From Bacteroidota bacterium (GTDB taxonomy: Bacteria; Bacteroidota; Bacteroidia; Flavobacteriales_D; Crocinitomicaceae), in contig JASBTZ010000003.1 of the NCBI GenBank assembly GCA_030148165.1, forward strand, positions 1,116,001-1,180,000: a stretch of DNA of 64,000 nucleotides, written 5' to 3'. Made by a program: the position numbers and the translations under genes. Positions 30,525-40,857 of the stretch are shown here, in pieces. Position 1 is the stretch's first letter; each line of letters starts with the position of its first letter. Below the pieces are notes generated by a model. That model saw only the letters and a list, made by a program, of their open reading frames with translations. It ran no database searches and was not told the DNA's origin.

Positions 30525-31208
30525 TTAAAAGTTTGGACTCAATTGGTGTGACTTGTAGAAGTCTTCAATAGCATCAAAAGCTGCTTGAGGACTGTCAACT
30601 ATTTTGATCAAATCAAGATCTTTCGGTGAAATATTTGATTCGAGATCTAGCATCGCGTGTTTGATCCATTCGATCAAACCCGTCCAGTAATCAGACCCAA
30701 TTAATACGACAGGTCTTGTATTTATTTTCTTTGTCTGGATAAGCGTTAGCGCCTCAAAAAGTTCATCCATTGTTCCGAATCCACCTGGTAGAGCCACAAA
30801 TCCTTGTGCATATTTCACAAACATCACTTTTCGAACAAAGAAATAATCAAACTCAAGATTATACTCCTGATCGATATAAGGATTGTGATTCTGTTCAAAG
30901 GGCAGATCAATATTAAGACCGACCGATTTACCTCCTCCTTCCTGGGCTCCTTTATTTCCAGCTTCCATTATTCCCGGACCACCACCTGTTATGACGCCGT
31001 ATCCACCTGCTGATAACAAACGAGCAACTTCAACACCCATTTGATAGTACTTATTATCCGGAGTTGTTCTTGCGGAACCAAAAACCGAAATACAAGGACC
31101 AATTTTTGCCATTCGCTCATAACCTTCTACAAACTCGGCTATGATTTTAAAAATTGCCCAACTATCGTTGATCTTGATCTCGTTCCAATCCTTAATTATT
31201 TTATTCAT
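30525..31208 (-). CDS. LOG-family protein (TIGR00730-like)
   Basis: SVFGSARTTPDNKYY; GVITGGGPGIMEAGNKGA; LPGGFGTMDELFEALTLIQ. Confidence 0.92.
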   Translation of the reverse strand: MNKIIKDWNEIKINDSWAIFKIIAEFVEGYERMAKIGPCISVFGSARTTPDNKYYQMGVEVARLLSAGGYGVITGGGPGIMEAGNKGAQEGGGKSVGLNIDLPFEQNHNPYIDQEYNLEFDYFFVRKVMFVKYAQGFVALPGGFGTMDELFEALTLIQTKKINTRPVVLIGSDYWTGLIEWIKHAMLDLESNISPKDLDLIKIVDSPQAAFDAIEDFYKSHQLSPNF

Positions 31209-31272
31209 CTCAGTACCTGATTTATTGCTCTCATCTTCATCATAGTAATGAATTCAGAAAGTCAACAAAATT

Positions 31273-31317
31273 AGTATAATATAAGGTTTAACGACGTTAT
31301 GGCGTTAAAATTATACT
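31273..31317. repeat. Compound inverted repeat in a divergent intergenic region
   Basis: AGTATAAT(31273-31280)-ataagg-TTTAACG(31287-31293)-acgttatgg-CGTTAAA(31303-31309)-ATTATACT(31310-31317). Confidence 0.65.
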
Positions 31318-31359
31318 CTGATAAGCCAAGTCTACGGGCATTTACATAAATTTGGCAAT

Positions 31360-32262
31360 ATGTTACGAAACTTATTTGTGACACTGAGTCTAATCCTGAC
31401 CTGTTCCGCCTACTCGCAAAGGTCTTTCATTACGCCAAGTGACACGTTAAACAAGCCAAGGCTTATCGGAATGTCTGCCAGCATCGGCACGGTCTGGTCC
31501 GGGAGTATGATTGGTTTGTGGCAGATATGGTATAAAGACGTTGAGAAAACAGGTTGGCACACCTTTGATGACTCAAAGAACTGGCTTCAAATGGATAAGG
31601 TGGGTCATTTTTATACCGCCTACAAACTCAATTCACTTTGCTCATCCATGTATCGTTGGACCGGTGTGAACCGAAAGAAATCTGTGCTTATCGGAACCGG
31701 AATTAGTTTAGGGTATCAAGCGACACTTGAAATGTTTGACGCTTATAGTGATGAATGGGGTTTTAGCTGGGCAGATGTGACTTCAAATATTGCAGGAACT
31801 GCCACATACCTTGTACAGGATCTGGTTTGGGAAGAAGAAAGAATTATTCCGAAGTTTTCGTATCACCCCACGGAGTTTGCTGAGATACGTCCGGAGGTTT
31901 TAGGATCAAACTTTGCGGAATCACTTTTAAAAGACTACAATGGTCAGAGTTACTGGTTGAGTTTTAATCTGAGTAAGTTTGCACCGGAGAGTAAAATTCC
32001 AAAATGGCTGTGTGTTTCATTCGGTTATAGTGCTCATGCCAAGCTGGTTGGTTCTGAAGAAATGTATTATGATCCTGTAGGCAATTTTACTTATCGATCT
32101 TCCAGAGAATATTTGTTTTCTCTCGACATTGATTTCTCCGCGCTGAATATCAAACGACCTTGGGTAAAAACAATGGTAAAACAACTGAATTATCTTAAAA
32201 TTCCATTTCCAACCCTGGTTTCACGTGACGGAACAGTCTATCTCAAACCTTTTTATTTTTAG
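31360..32262 (+). CDS. DUF2279 family protein with a signal peptide
   Basis: MLRNLFVTLSLILTCSAYSQ; WLQMDKVGHFYTAYKLNSLCSSMYRWTGVNRKKSVLIGTGISLGYQATLEMFDAYSDEWGFSWADVTSNIAGT. Confidence 0.8.
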   Translation: MLRNLFVTLSLILTCSAYSQRSFITPSDTLNKPRLIGMSASIGTVWSGSMIGLWQIWYKDVEKTGWHTFDDSKNWLQMDKVGHFYTAYKLNSLCSSMYRWTGVNRKKSVLIGTGISLGYQATLEMFDAYSDEWGFSWADVTSNIAGTATYLVQDLVWEEERIIPKFSYHPTEFAEIRPEVLGSNFAESLLKDYNGQSYWLSFNLSKFAPESKIPKWLCVSFGYSAHAKLVGSEEMYYDPVGNFTYRSSREYLFSLDIDFSALNIKRPWVKTMVKQLNYLKIPFPTLVSRDGTVYLKPFYF

Positions 32263-33785
32263 TCGAGTTTTTTCAACTCGACCTTATATGTAAAGTCAAC
32301 CACATTACCTTCTGCCGCACTTGGATCCATCCCAAATTCTGTACGGTCTAGACTTCCTTCACCTATTAAGATTACTTTACCTTCGGTGTCAATTCGCTTT
32401 AACGACACTTTTACCAATCGTTTTACACCCAGCATAGTAAACATACCGTTTATCGTATACTCATCACCATCAATTTCGATTCTTTCACTTTTGTAAGTCA
32501 TGCCCGGAAATTGCGATGCGTTGAAATATGTTTCTTCCATGAGTGATTCATCCCTGAAATCATCATAAGTCGTGAAATCTGCAAGTGAAAGTTTAATATC
32601 AAAATTCGACTTCTTTAATTCTTCTTTGATTTCGATCGTTCCTCGCACTTTCTTGAATGCTCCCTCAGTTTCCTTATTTGGACCGAGTTTGAAATCCACC
32701 CGAGACGAACCGGGAATGATCTCGTACATACCGACAGCATCATCCAGTGTAGTGTATTTGACTTTCGCTTCTGTCATTTGATTGCTCGTTTCGGCTTCTG
32801 CCTCAATTTTATCTTGTGTCGAATCAGTATTATCCGGTATGAATCCGATTCCAGCCATTAGTAGTGATCCAATGCCCAATGCAACGAACGCTTTCCCATT
32901 GATCAGATTTGCAATCGCTATACCCATAACTAATGCAAGGACTGCATCAATGCCTCCCAGACTTGAAAGCTTCGTTCCTACAAATAACAAGGTGCCGACC
33001 AGTAGTCCCACAACGAGGTATGAAGTTATTACCGCACCCAGTGTCCGGTCTTTTGACCTGATCAAAAGGCGAATGAACTCAAAGCCAAATAACCCGATTA
33101 ATAGACCGGCAATCAGTTTAGGTTTTAGAATCGACAAATCACTTATACCATATTGGTAAGCCAGACTCAGCATTAATGTGATCAATAACATGCTTACTAC
33201 TGGATATTTGTCATCATCCTGACGGTAAAATGATGCAGATAAGTAAGCTGCAGTAACAGCATACGCACCAAATGTTAATCCACTGAATATTCCAAGAAAC
33301 AACGAAATGGCAGCTGCAAAAATAACGAAGGCCGACAAGATCTTTTCATCACTCATCCCGCCGAGCAATTTGTTGAAAGCCCTGATCTTTAACTCACCGA
33401 CATCTACCGTAAGTAATGAAACTGCCACTCCTGCTATCAATATGTAACTATAAATTGAAAACTTTGTTTCCAGTGCTTCGACGTCATGTCCACGACTAAT
33501 GAAGAAAAATACTGCAAAGGTAATGACGGGTATAATCAGCCTGATTACTCTTCTCCGAAGCATCGCTGGAATAAGATTGGCCGCTACAAAATTTATCGAG
33601 GTCACAGCGATTAAGCCGAAAAGAAAGTCCTGTCCGGCATCATCTAATCCGGATGAAACTACTAGTCCTGCAGCAAGGAAAAACAATAAATGCAGGAATG
33701 CTAGAAATCGATAAAAGCGCTTAAACTGTAGAATGGCAGCTGTTAAGCCCAGTAAAATAAAACTAGAGATCTGTATGGTATCCAT
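32259..33785 (-). CDS. Multi-TM membrane protein fused to a C-terminal YceI-like domain
   Basis: About 300 residues of hydrophobic segments followed by GMYEIIPGSSRVDFKLGPNKETEGAFKKVRGTIEI...YFNASQFPGMTYKSERIEIDGDEYTINGMFTMLGVKRLVKVSLKR. Confidence 0.8.
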   Translation of the reverse strand: MDTIQISSFILLGLTAAILQFKRFYRFLAFLHLLFFLAAGLVVSSGLDDAGQDFLFGLIAVTSINFVAANLIPAMLRRRVIRLIIPVITFAVFFFISRGHDVEALETKFSIYSYILIAGVAVSLLTVDVGELKIRAFNKLLGGMSDEKILSAFVIFAAAISLFLGIFSGLTFGAYAVTAAYLSASFYRQDDDKYPVVSMLLITLMLSLAYQYGISDLSILKPKLIAGLLIGLFGFEFIRLLIRSKDRTLGAVITSYLVVGLLVGTLLFVGTKLSSLGGIDAVLALVMGIAIANLINGKAFVALGIGSLLMAGIGFIPDNTDSTQDKIEAEAETSNQMTEAKVKYTTLDDAVGMYEIIPGSSRVDFKLGPNKETEGAFKKVRGTIEIKEELKKSNFDIKLSLADFTTYDDFRDESLMEETYFNASQFPGMTYKSERIEIDGDEYTINGMFTMLGVKRLVKVSLKRIDTEGKVILIGEGSLDRTEFGMDPSAAEGNVVDFTYKVELKKLD

Positions 33786-33850
33786 GGTGAAGTTTTAATC
33801 AAATATATTAAAAATATACCAGGGTAAATAACCCAAATGACATCAATGAA

Positions 33851-34600
33851 TTACAGCGTTGGATTTTTAAGGTCCAGTTCTAGTAATTTATGGAAGTATG
33901 GTTTGCTCAAGCTTTCTTCCAGTAGCATCAGGTGATCAATTCGATGACAATCGGTTCCAGCGAAATCTACCAGTTTTCTATCGACCATGTTCTCCGCTTG
34001 TTTTTGAACAATGGGTCCGTAATGTCCGGAGAGTGAGTTAAGATTCATTTGAATATTGATCCCTTTCTCCCTCCAATCGCTGATTTTATCCAGGCGTTCA
34101 AATAAAAAGGCATAGCGTTCGGCATGTGCCAAAACCGGCAAATATCCTTGCGTTAGCATTTCGAAGAACAATTCTTCGATTTGTCCCGGCTCAGAATGAA
34201 ACGAAAACTCAAATAAGATATGCTTGTTGCCGAATGTAAGAAGCTCTTCTTTTGACTTTAGCCGATTCATCAATGAATCGTCATAGTAATATTCAGCAGC
34301 CGCCTCTATCTCGATACTTAAATTCATTTTAGAAGCGGTCTCTCTGACTTGATCCAAACCTTTCAGTATGATCTCCGGTGTATTTTTAAAGTAATCACTC
34401 ATGATATGCGGAGTCGTGATAACTTTTCGGTAGCCCAGGCTTTCAAACTTCGCTAACATCACAATACTTTCATCCATGGAATTCGATCCATCGTCAATAC
34501 CCGGAATCAAATGGGAATGCATGTCCACCCCGATCCTCGACAATTCTATGGGATCCAGCTGAGCTTCCTTTTTACCAAAGATATTACCGAATAATCCCAT
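33851..34600 (-). CDS. CpsB/CapC-family tyrosine-protein phosphatase (PHP fold)
   Basis: GVDMHSHLIPGIDDGSNSMDESIVMLAKFESLGYRKVITTPHIMSDYFKNTPEII; PVLAHAERYAF; GTDCHR. Confidence 0.9.
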   Translation of the reverse strand: MGLFGNIFGKKEAQLDPIELSRIGVDMHSHLIPGIDDGSNSMDESIVMLAKFESLGYRKVITTPHIMSDYFKNTPEIILKGLDQVRETASKMNLSIEIEAAAEYYYDDSLMNRLKSKEELLTFGNKHILFEFSFHSEPGQIEELFFEMLTQGYLPVLAHAERYAFLFERLDKISDWREKGINIQMNLNSLSGHYGPIVQKQAENMVDRKLVDFAGTDCHRIDHLMLLEESLSKPYFHKLLELDLKNPTL

Positions 34601-35658
34601 TATCTGTTATGATACATTTCTTCGTAATACTGCTTATACGCACCACTTGTGATCTGTTCGATCCAATCTGTGTTATTCAAATACCATTCGACCGTACTCG
34701 CCAGGCCTTCTTCAAAGGTCACAGAAGGAGTCCAGTTCAATTCGTTTTCGATCTTTGTAGCATCAATGGCGTATCGTTTGTCATGACCCGCTCTGTCCTT
34801 AACAAATGTAATCAGCTTTTCATTTTCTCCGGCTTCACGTCCCAGTTTCTCATCCAGAATACGACATAAATAACGAACCAGATCTAAGTTTGTCCATTCG
34901 TTTAAGCCTCCAATATTATACGATTCGCCTACTCTTCCTTCATGGAATATGCGATCAATTGCCTGCACGTGGTCTACGACCCATAACCAATCACGAACAT
35001 TCTCGCCTGTACCATATATAGGTAGTGGTTTCTTGTGTACAATATTATTAATCATTAGAGGTATCAATTTCTCCGGAAACTGATGACTACCATAGTTGTT
35101 CGAGCAGTTCGAAATCTTGATCGGGAGTCCATAGGTATGGTAATAAGCTCTAACAAAATGATCGGAGGATGCTTTAGACGCGGAATACGGCGATCTCGGA
35201 TCATATGCTGTAGTCTCCTCAAAAAGCCCCTCATCACCGAGTGAACCATATACCTCATCTGTTGAAACATGATGAAAGACATGATCTCCACCTTCCCAAA
35301 CGTCCTTGGCTACGTGAAGAAGATTTACCGTTCCCATTACATTGGCCAGAACAAAGTCTTTTGGTCCTTCAATGGAACGATCTACATGAGATTCTGCAGC
35401 TAAATGGATCACATCTGTAATCTGAAACTTTTCAAATACTTCTGAAATGGCGTCGGAATCACAAATATCTGCTTTGACAAAGCTATAATTCGCTGCATCC
35501 TCTACATCCTTCAAGTTTTCCAGATTTCCAGCATAAGTAAGTTTATCCAGATTTACGATCAGGTAATCAGCATACTTGTTGACGAGTAACCTCACCATAT
35601 GCGAACCGATAAAACCGGCTCCACCTGTTACCAATATCCTTTTCTTCCATTGCATCAT
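34600..35658 (-). CDS. rfbB: dTDP-glucose 4,6-dehydratase
   Basis: ILVTGGAGFIGSHMVRLLVNKYADYLIVNLDKLTYAGNLENLKDVE; HVSTDEVYGSLG; YSASKASSDHFVRAYYHTYGLP. Confidence 0.95.
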   Translation of the reverse strand: MMQWKKRILVTGGAGFIGSHMVRLLVNKYADYLIVNLDKLTYAGNLENLKDVEDAANYSFVKADICDSDAISEVFEKFQITDVIHLAAESHVDRSIEGPKDFVLANVMGTVNLLHVAKDVWEGGDHVFHHVSTDEVYGSLGDEGLFEETTAYDPRSPYSASKASSDHFVRAYYHTYGLPIKISNCSNNYGSHQFPEKLIPLMINNIVHKKPLPIYGTGENVRDWLWVVDHVQAIDRIFHEGRVGESYNIGGLNEWTNLDLVRYLCRILDEKLGREAGENEKLITFVKDRAGHDKRYAIDATKIENELNWTPSVTFEEGLASTVEWYLNNTDWIEQITSGAYKQYYEEMYHNR

Positions 35659-36959
35659 AAACTCCAGTATTCCATGTTATGGATCTTCCCTTTGAATATT
35701 CCTTTAACATCTACCAGTATTCCCTGATCATCCTTCATCATCTTTTCAAAATCTGATTCAATGAGATCTTTGTATTCTGCGTGATTAACCGCTACAATAA
35801 CAGCATCATAATCATTGCTCGGTGTTTGGGTCAAGCCTACTCCATATTCTTCGTGCATTTCTTCAGAGGAAGCATGAGGATCAACAAGATCAACAGCTAC
35901 CTGGAAAGAATTAAACTCTGTAATAATATCGATCACCTTAGAATTTCGAATATCACTCACATCTTCTTTGAACGTTGCACCCATCACCAATACTCTTGCA
36001 TCCTGAATGTGCTTTCCTTTTGCAAGAATCTTTTTAACCGTTTGCTTTGCGATATAGAATCCCATGGAGTCGTTTACGTAACGACCACTATTAATCACTT
36101 TCGAGTGGTAGCCCGCTTGTTTCGCTTTGTGTGTTAGATAATATGGATCAACGCCAATACAATGTCCACCTACAAGACCCGGTGAGAAATTCAGAAAATT
36201 CCATTTCGTTCCGGCAGCTTCCAGGACGTCGAAAGTATTTATACCAAGCTTATTAAAGATGATCGACAATTCGTTGATCAATGCAATGTTGACATCTCGC
36301 TGTGTGTTTTCGATAATCTTTGCTGCTTCAGCTACTTTGATCGAAGAGGCACGGTGTACTCCTGCACCCACCACCAGCTCATAAACTTTTGCGATCTGAT
36401 CCAATGACTCTTCACTGCATCCGGAAACCACTTTGATAACATTCTGAAGTGTGTGTTTTTTATCTCCCGGGTTAATCCGTTCAGGAGAATACCCCACTTT
36501 GAAATCATCCGGAAATGACAATCCTGATTCGGCTTCAAGCACAGGAATACAATCTTCTTCTGTACAACCAGGATAAACAGTGGATTCGAATACTACATAG
36601 TCTCCCTTTTTCAATGCCTTGCCAACCGTTGCACTCGCAGAAAGTAAGGGTTTTAGGTTAGGCATCTTTGCATCGTCAATAGGAGTTGGAACTGCTACAA
36701 CGAAAAAGTTGACATCCTTTAGGTCTTCTAGGTCCGATGTAAATAAAATATCACAACCATCGAATGCTGTCGCTTCTAATTCATTACTTGGATCGATTTT
36801 GTTTCTCATCATCTCGACCCTTGATTCATTGATATCGAATCCTACAACCTTAATCTTCTTTGCAAATTCCAGCGCAATCGGTAATCCAACGTAACCTAAT
36901 CCAATGACGGCTAATTTTGATTCACCATCCAATAAACTATTATATATCGATTTGCTCAT
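35655..36959 (-). CDS. UDP-N-acetylhexosamine 6-dehydrogenase (TviB/WbpA/WbpO-like)
   Basis: LAVIGLGYVGLPIALEFAKKIKVVGFDIN; VVFESTVYPGCTEEDCIPVLEAESGL; LVGGHCIGVDPYYLTHKAKQAGY. Confidence 0.9.
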   Translation of the reverse strand: MSKSIYNSLLDGESKLAVIGLGYVGLPIALEFAKKIKVVGFDINESRVEMMRNKIDPSNELEATAFDGCDILFTSDLEDLKDVNFFVVAVPTPIDDAKMPNLKPLLSASATVGKALKKGDYVVFESTVYPGCTEEDCIPVLEAESGLSFPDDFKVGYSPERINPGDKKHTLQNVIKVVSGCSEESLDQIAKVYELVVGAGVHRASSIKVAEAAKIIENTQRDVNIALINELSIIFNKLGINTFDVLEAAGTKWNFLNFSPGLVGGHCIGVDPYYLTHKAKQAGYHSKVINSGRYVNDSMGFYIAKQTVKKILAKGKHIQDARVLVMGATFKEDVSDIRNSKVIDIITEFNSFQVAVDLVDPHASSEEMHEEYGVGLTQTPSNDYDAVIVAVNHAEYKDLIESDFEKMMKDDQGILVDVKGIFKGKIHNMEYWSL

Positions 36960-37974
36960 TTCTAACTTTATATATTCTTTCTATTATCTCTACTACTTTA
37001 AGACCTTCCAAAGCGTTCGTGGTTGCCGTTGTACGACCCTTTAACGTATCAATTACATTTTTAATAACGTAGTTGTGGTTTGCAGCTGATCCCTTGTAAG
37101 GACCATAATCGTTGGCTGGATTTGCCGCTTTCAATTCCGGCATTTCATATCCGTTGATATTACATACCTCAACTTCGTTCATGTATTGCCCGCCAATCTT
37201 TACACTTCCTTTACTCCCTATGATCGTAATTGAGCTTTCCAGATTCTGATCTGCAACGGCAGTGGAATAATTCAAGCATCCCATACCACCATTTACAAAG
37301 TCGAAATTTACCATTCCAGAATCTTCAAAATCCGTTGAATTGGCATGTGTAAAGTCTTTGAATTTTCCTTGAATATTGTCAATGTCACCAAACAGCCAAT
37401 ACATGATGTCTATAAAATGTGAAAACTGAGTAAATAAGGTTCCACCGTCGAGGTTCTGTGTCCCTTTCCATCCACCTTTCATATAGTAGCGATCATCACG
37501 GTTCCAATAGCAATTCAGCTGCACCATGAAAATATCTCCCAGAATTTTATCTTCAACAACTGACTTAATCCATTCCGAAGGTGGTGAATATCTGTTTTGC
37601 ATGACGCAGAAAACGTGCTTTGATTCCTGCAGTGATTTATAAATAACTTTCTCGCAATTGTCCTTAGATAGACCCATTGGTTTTTCAACAACAACGTGCT
37701 TCTTTGCCTCAAGTGCCGCCAAACTCTGTTCCGCGTGCAGACCATTGGGAGTACAAACATTGACCACGTCGATCTCAATTCCGGAATCAAACATTTCCTC
37801 CATTGTTGTAAAAAATGGAACATCCAAATGCGTCGCTTCACACTCTTCCTGACTTCGCACATCAACCATCGCGACAAGTTCAGATTCTTCATCTCTACGA
37901 ACCATTTCAGCATGACGCTTTCCGATATGTCCGGCACCAACAACGGCGAATTTTATTTTACTACTATCAGTCAT
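36940..37974 (-). CDS. Gfo/Idh/MocA-family oxidoreductase (WbpB-like)
   Basis: FAVVGAGHIGKRHAEMVRRDEESELVAMVDV; VVNVCTPNGLHAEQSLAALEAKKHVVVEKPMGLSKDNCEK. Confidence 0.87.
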   Translation of the reverse strand: MTDSSKIKFAVVGAGHIGKRHAEMVRRDEESELVAMVDVRSQEECEATHLDVPFFTTMEEMFDSGIEIDVVNVCTPNGLHAEQSLAALEAKKHVVVEKPMGLSKDNCEKVIYKSLQESKHVFCVMQNRYSPPSEWIKSVVEDKILGDIFMVQLNCYWNRDDRYYMKGGWKGTQNLDGGTLFTQFSHFIDIMYWLFGDIDNIQGKFKDFTHANSTDFEDSGMVNFDFVNGGMGCLNYSTAVADQNLESSITIIGSKGSVKIGGQYMNEVEVCNINGYEMPELKAANPANDYGPYKGSAANHNYVIKNVIDTLKGRTTATTNALEGLKVVEIIERIYKVRNEQIDI

Positions 37975-37976
37975 TA

Positions 37977-38546
37977 CTATAATTTTTTGACAGATCCATT
38001 TTCCAATTTATAAACATCCTCACTTTCCGGACAAACCGCATTGCCTTCCGCATCAAATTCTAATCGATGACCGTATTCACTCATCCAACCAATTTGTCGG
38101 GCCGGGTTTCCTACCACCAACGCGTATGGTTTTACTGCTTTTGTCACAACAGCTCCAGCTCCAATGAACGCAAATTCACCAATATCATGACCACATACAA
38201 TGGTAGCATTGGCGCCGATGCTTGCTCCTTTTCTTACCACTGTTTTATCATATTGATCGCGTCGGATGACTGCCGATCTGGGATTTGTAATGTTGGTGAA
38301 AACCATGGATGGTCCCAGAAAAACATCATCTTCACACTCGACACCGGTATACAAAGAGACGTTGTTCTGAACCTTTACATTATTTCCCAGCTTCACTTCG
38401 GGTGATACAACCACATTTTGCCCAATATTACAGCCTTGACCGATAATACATTTCGGCATGATGTGGGAGAAATGCCAGATCTTAGTTCCGGTACCAATTT
38501 CGCAACCCTCGTCGATTACAGCAGTTTCATGTGCAAAGTAGTCCAT
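37977..38546 (-). CDS. Left-handed beta-helix N-acetyltransferase (WbpD-like)
   Basis: [85 protein letters not shown]. Confidence 0.88.
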   Translation of the reverse strand: MDYFAHETAVIDEGCEIGTGTKIWHFSHIMPKCIIGQGCNIGQNVVVSPEVKLGNNVKVQNNVSLYTGVECEDDVFLGPSMVFTNITNPRSAVIRRDQYDKTVVRKGASIGANATIVCGHDIGEFAFIGAGAVVTKAVKPYALVVGNPARQIGWMSEYGHRLEFDAEGNAVCPESEDVYKLENGSVKKL

Positions 38547-39541
38547 TAACGCAGTATATAATTATCAAAATTATAGTGAGCCGTCTCTTTCAACTCTTCT
38601 ATACCCAATTTACTAAAGTACTCATAAGTCAGTTTCAATCCATCTGATCGCTTGACCCTAGGTTCCCAGCCCAATATCTCTTTGGCTCTTGTTATGTCCG
38701 GTTGTCGCTGCTTCGGATCATTAAGAGGCAGATCTTTGAATACAATTTTCTGATTCGCACCGGTTAGATCCAGAATCTCTTTTGCAAAATCGAGAATGCT
38801 TATTTCGGATGGATTCCCAATATTAATTGGTTGTTCGTAATCACTGTGAAGTAAACGATAGATTCCATCCATCAAGTCATCAACGAAACAGAATGATCTC
38901 GTTTGCGAACCATCTCCGAATACGGTAAGGTCTTCTCCTCTCAACGCCTGACCGATAAACGCCGGTAAAGCCCTTCCATCATTCAATCTCATTCGAGGAC
39001 CATAGGTGTTGAATATTCGTACTATTCTCGTTTCGAGTCCGTGAAAGGTGTGATACGCCATGGTAATTGCCTCCTGGAATCTCTTTGCCTCATCGTACAC
39101 TCCTCTTGGTCCAACCGGATTAACATTCCCCCAATAATCCTCATTCTGTGGATGGACTATCGGGTCACCATATATCTCTGATGTCGATGCGATTAAGATT
39201 CTTGCATTTTTGGCTTTTGCCAGACCCAAGCAGTTGTGAATTCCTAATGAACCTACCTTCAGCGTTTGGATAGGAATTTTCAGATAATCGATTGGACTAG
39301 CCGGTGATGCAAAATGAAGTATATAATCCAATTCTCCCGGCACATGAATAAATTTCGTGACATCATGGTGCCAGAATTCAAAATTCTCCATAGGGAAGAG
39401 ATGCTGAATATTCTCAATTCTGCCTGTGATCAGATTATCCATTGCAATCACCTCATACCCCTTCTTCACGAACATATCGCAAAGATGAGATCCGAGAAAT
39501 CCGGCAGCTCCAGTTATCAGTACTTTTTTTCTTCTATCCAC
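38546..39541 (-). CDS. UDP-glucuronate decarboxylase (UDP-xylose synthase)
   Basis: [89 protein letters not shown]. Confidence 0.92.
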   Translation of the reverse strand: MDRRKKVLITGAAGFLGSHLCDMFVKKGYEVIAMDNLITGRIENIQHLFPMENFEFWHHDVTKFIHVPGELDYILHFASPASPIDYLKIPIQTLKVGSLGIHNCLGLAKAKNARILIASTSEIYGDPIVHPQNEDYWGNVNPVGPRGVYDEAKRFQEAITMAYHTFHGLETRIVRIFNTYGPRMRLNDGRALPAFIGQALRGEDLTVFGDGSQTRSFCFVDDLMDGIYRLLHSDYEQPINIGNPSEISILDFAKEILDLTGANQKIVFKDLPLNDPKQRQPDITRAKEILGWEPRVKRSDGLKLTYEYFSKLGIEELKETAHYNFDNYILR

Positions 39542-40857
39542 TATTTTTTATCTATTGTTCTTCTTCCTATCGAACTATAATAAAACCCTAGCTCTTCCAT
39601 TTTGTCGAGCTCGTATATATTTCTTCCGTCAAAGATCACCGGTTCTTTCAATCTTTCTTTGATCGCGTTGAAATCCGGAGATCGGAAAATCGACCATTCG
39701 GTTGCGATCAACAAGGCATCACAATCATCCAAAGCATTGTATTGATTTTCAGCATACGCTATTTTATCCCCAATTGCTTTTCTGACATTATCAGCCGCTT
39801 CCGGATCGAAAGCGATTACCTCCGCTCCATTCTGAACCAGTTCATCGATTAGATATAATGACGCAGCCTCACGAATATCATCCGTGTCCGGTTTAAAGGC
39901 TAGACCCCATAGAGCAAACTTTTTACCTTGGAGGCTGCCATAATAATCCTTCAGTTTATCAGCTAGTCTTAGCTTTTGCCTATCGTTAACAGATAATACA
40001 CTATCAATTATCTCGAAATTGTAATTATTTGATCTCCCGCTGTTCAAGAGTGCCTGCACATCTTTTGGGAAACAACTTCCTCCAAATCCAATTCCAGGAT
40101 ATAAAAATTTATTCCCAATGCGGCTATCAGCTCCTACTCCGATTCTCACCTTATCAACATCAGCTCCTACCTTTTCACAAAAATTAGCGATCTCATTCAT
40201 AAACGTGATCTTCGTTGCCAGGAATGCATTTGCAGCATATTTCGTTAGTTCGGCAGATCGCTCATCCATAAAAATGATGGCGTGTTTTGATTCCACAAAA
40301 GGCGTGTACATTTCCTGCATGACCCCTCTAGCTCTTTCATTCGTCGTACCGATAATCACTCTTTCGGGATTCATGAAATCATCAACCGCAAATCCTTCTC
40401 TTAAGAACTCCGGATTTGATACGACTGCAAAATCCACATCCGTCGCATTTTTAATAACTTCTTCTACCTTATCTGCTGTTCCAACAGGAACCGTAGATTT
40501 ATCAACAATTACCTTAAACTCTGTAATCATAGATCCAATCTGTCCAGCAACATCTAATACATAACTCAAATCGGCAGAGCCATCTTCTCCAGGTGGTGTA
40601 GGTAATGCCAGAAAAATCACTTCTGCAAAATCCACTGCTTGTTTCAAGTCCGTTGTGAATGATAATCTCCCATCCTTTATATTCCTCTCAAATAAGCCTT
40701 CCAGATGTGGTTCATAGATCGGTATTTCGCCTTGTTGCATACGGCTGACTTTATCTGCATCGATATCAACGCAAATAACCTGATTACCAGTTTCCGCAAA
40801 GCAAGTACCGGTCACCAATCCAACATAGCCTGATCCAACGACAGCAATTTTCTTCAT
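39541..40857 (-). CDS. ugd: UDP-glucose 6-dehydrogenase
   Basis: [73 protein letters not shown]. Confidence 0.94.
   Translation of the reverse strand: MKKIAVVGSGYVGLVTGTCFAETGNQVICVDIDADKVSRMQQGEIPIYEPHLEGLFERNIKDGRLSFTTDLKQAVDFAEVIFLALPTPPGEDGSADLSYVLDVAGQIGSMITEFKVIVDKSTVPVGTADKVEEVIKNATDVDFAVVSNPEFLREGFAVDDFMNPERVIIGTTNERARGVMQEMYTPFVESKHAIIFMDERSAELTKYAANAFLATKITFMNEIANFCEKVGADVDKVRIGVGADSRIGNKFLYPGIGFGGSCFPKDVQALLNSGRSNNYNFEIIDSVLSVNDRQKLRLADKLKDYYGSLQGKKFALWGLAFKPDTDDIREAASLYLIDELVQNGAEVIAFDPEAADNVRKAIGDKIAYAENQYNALDDCDALLIATEWSIFRSPDFNAIKERLKEPVIFDGRNIYELDKMEELGFYYSSIGRRTIDKK

Noticed and set aside
31347-31354. TAAATTTG promoter-like element directly before the DUF2279 ATG
   Set aside because: Exact TAnnTTTG match, but no TTG at a suitable distance and the AT-rich context makes chance matches likely.
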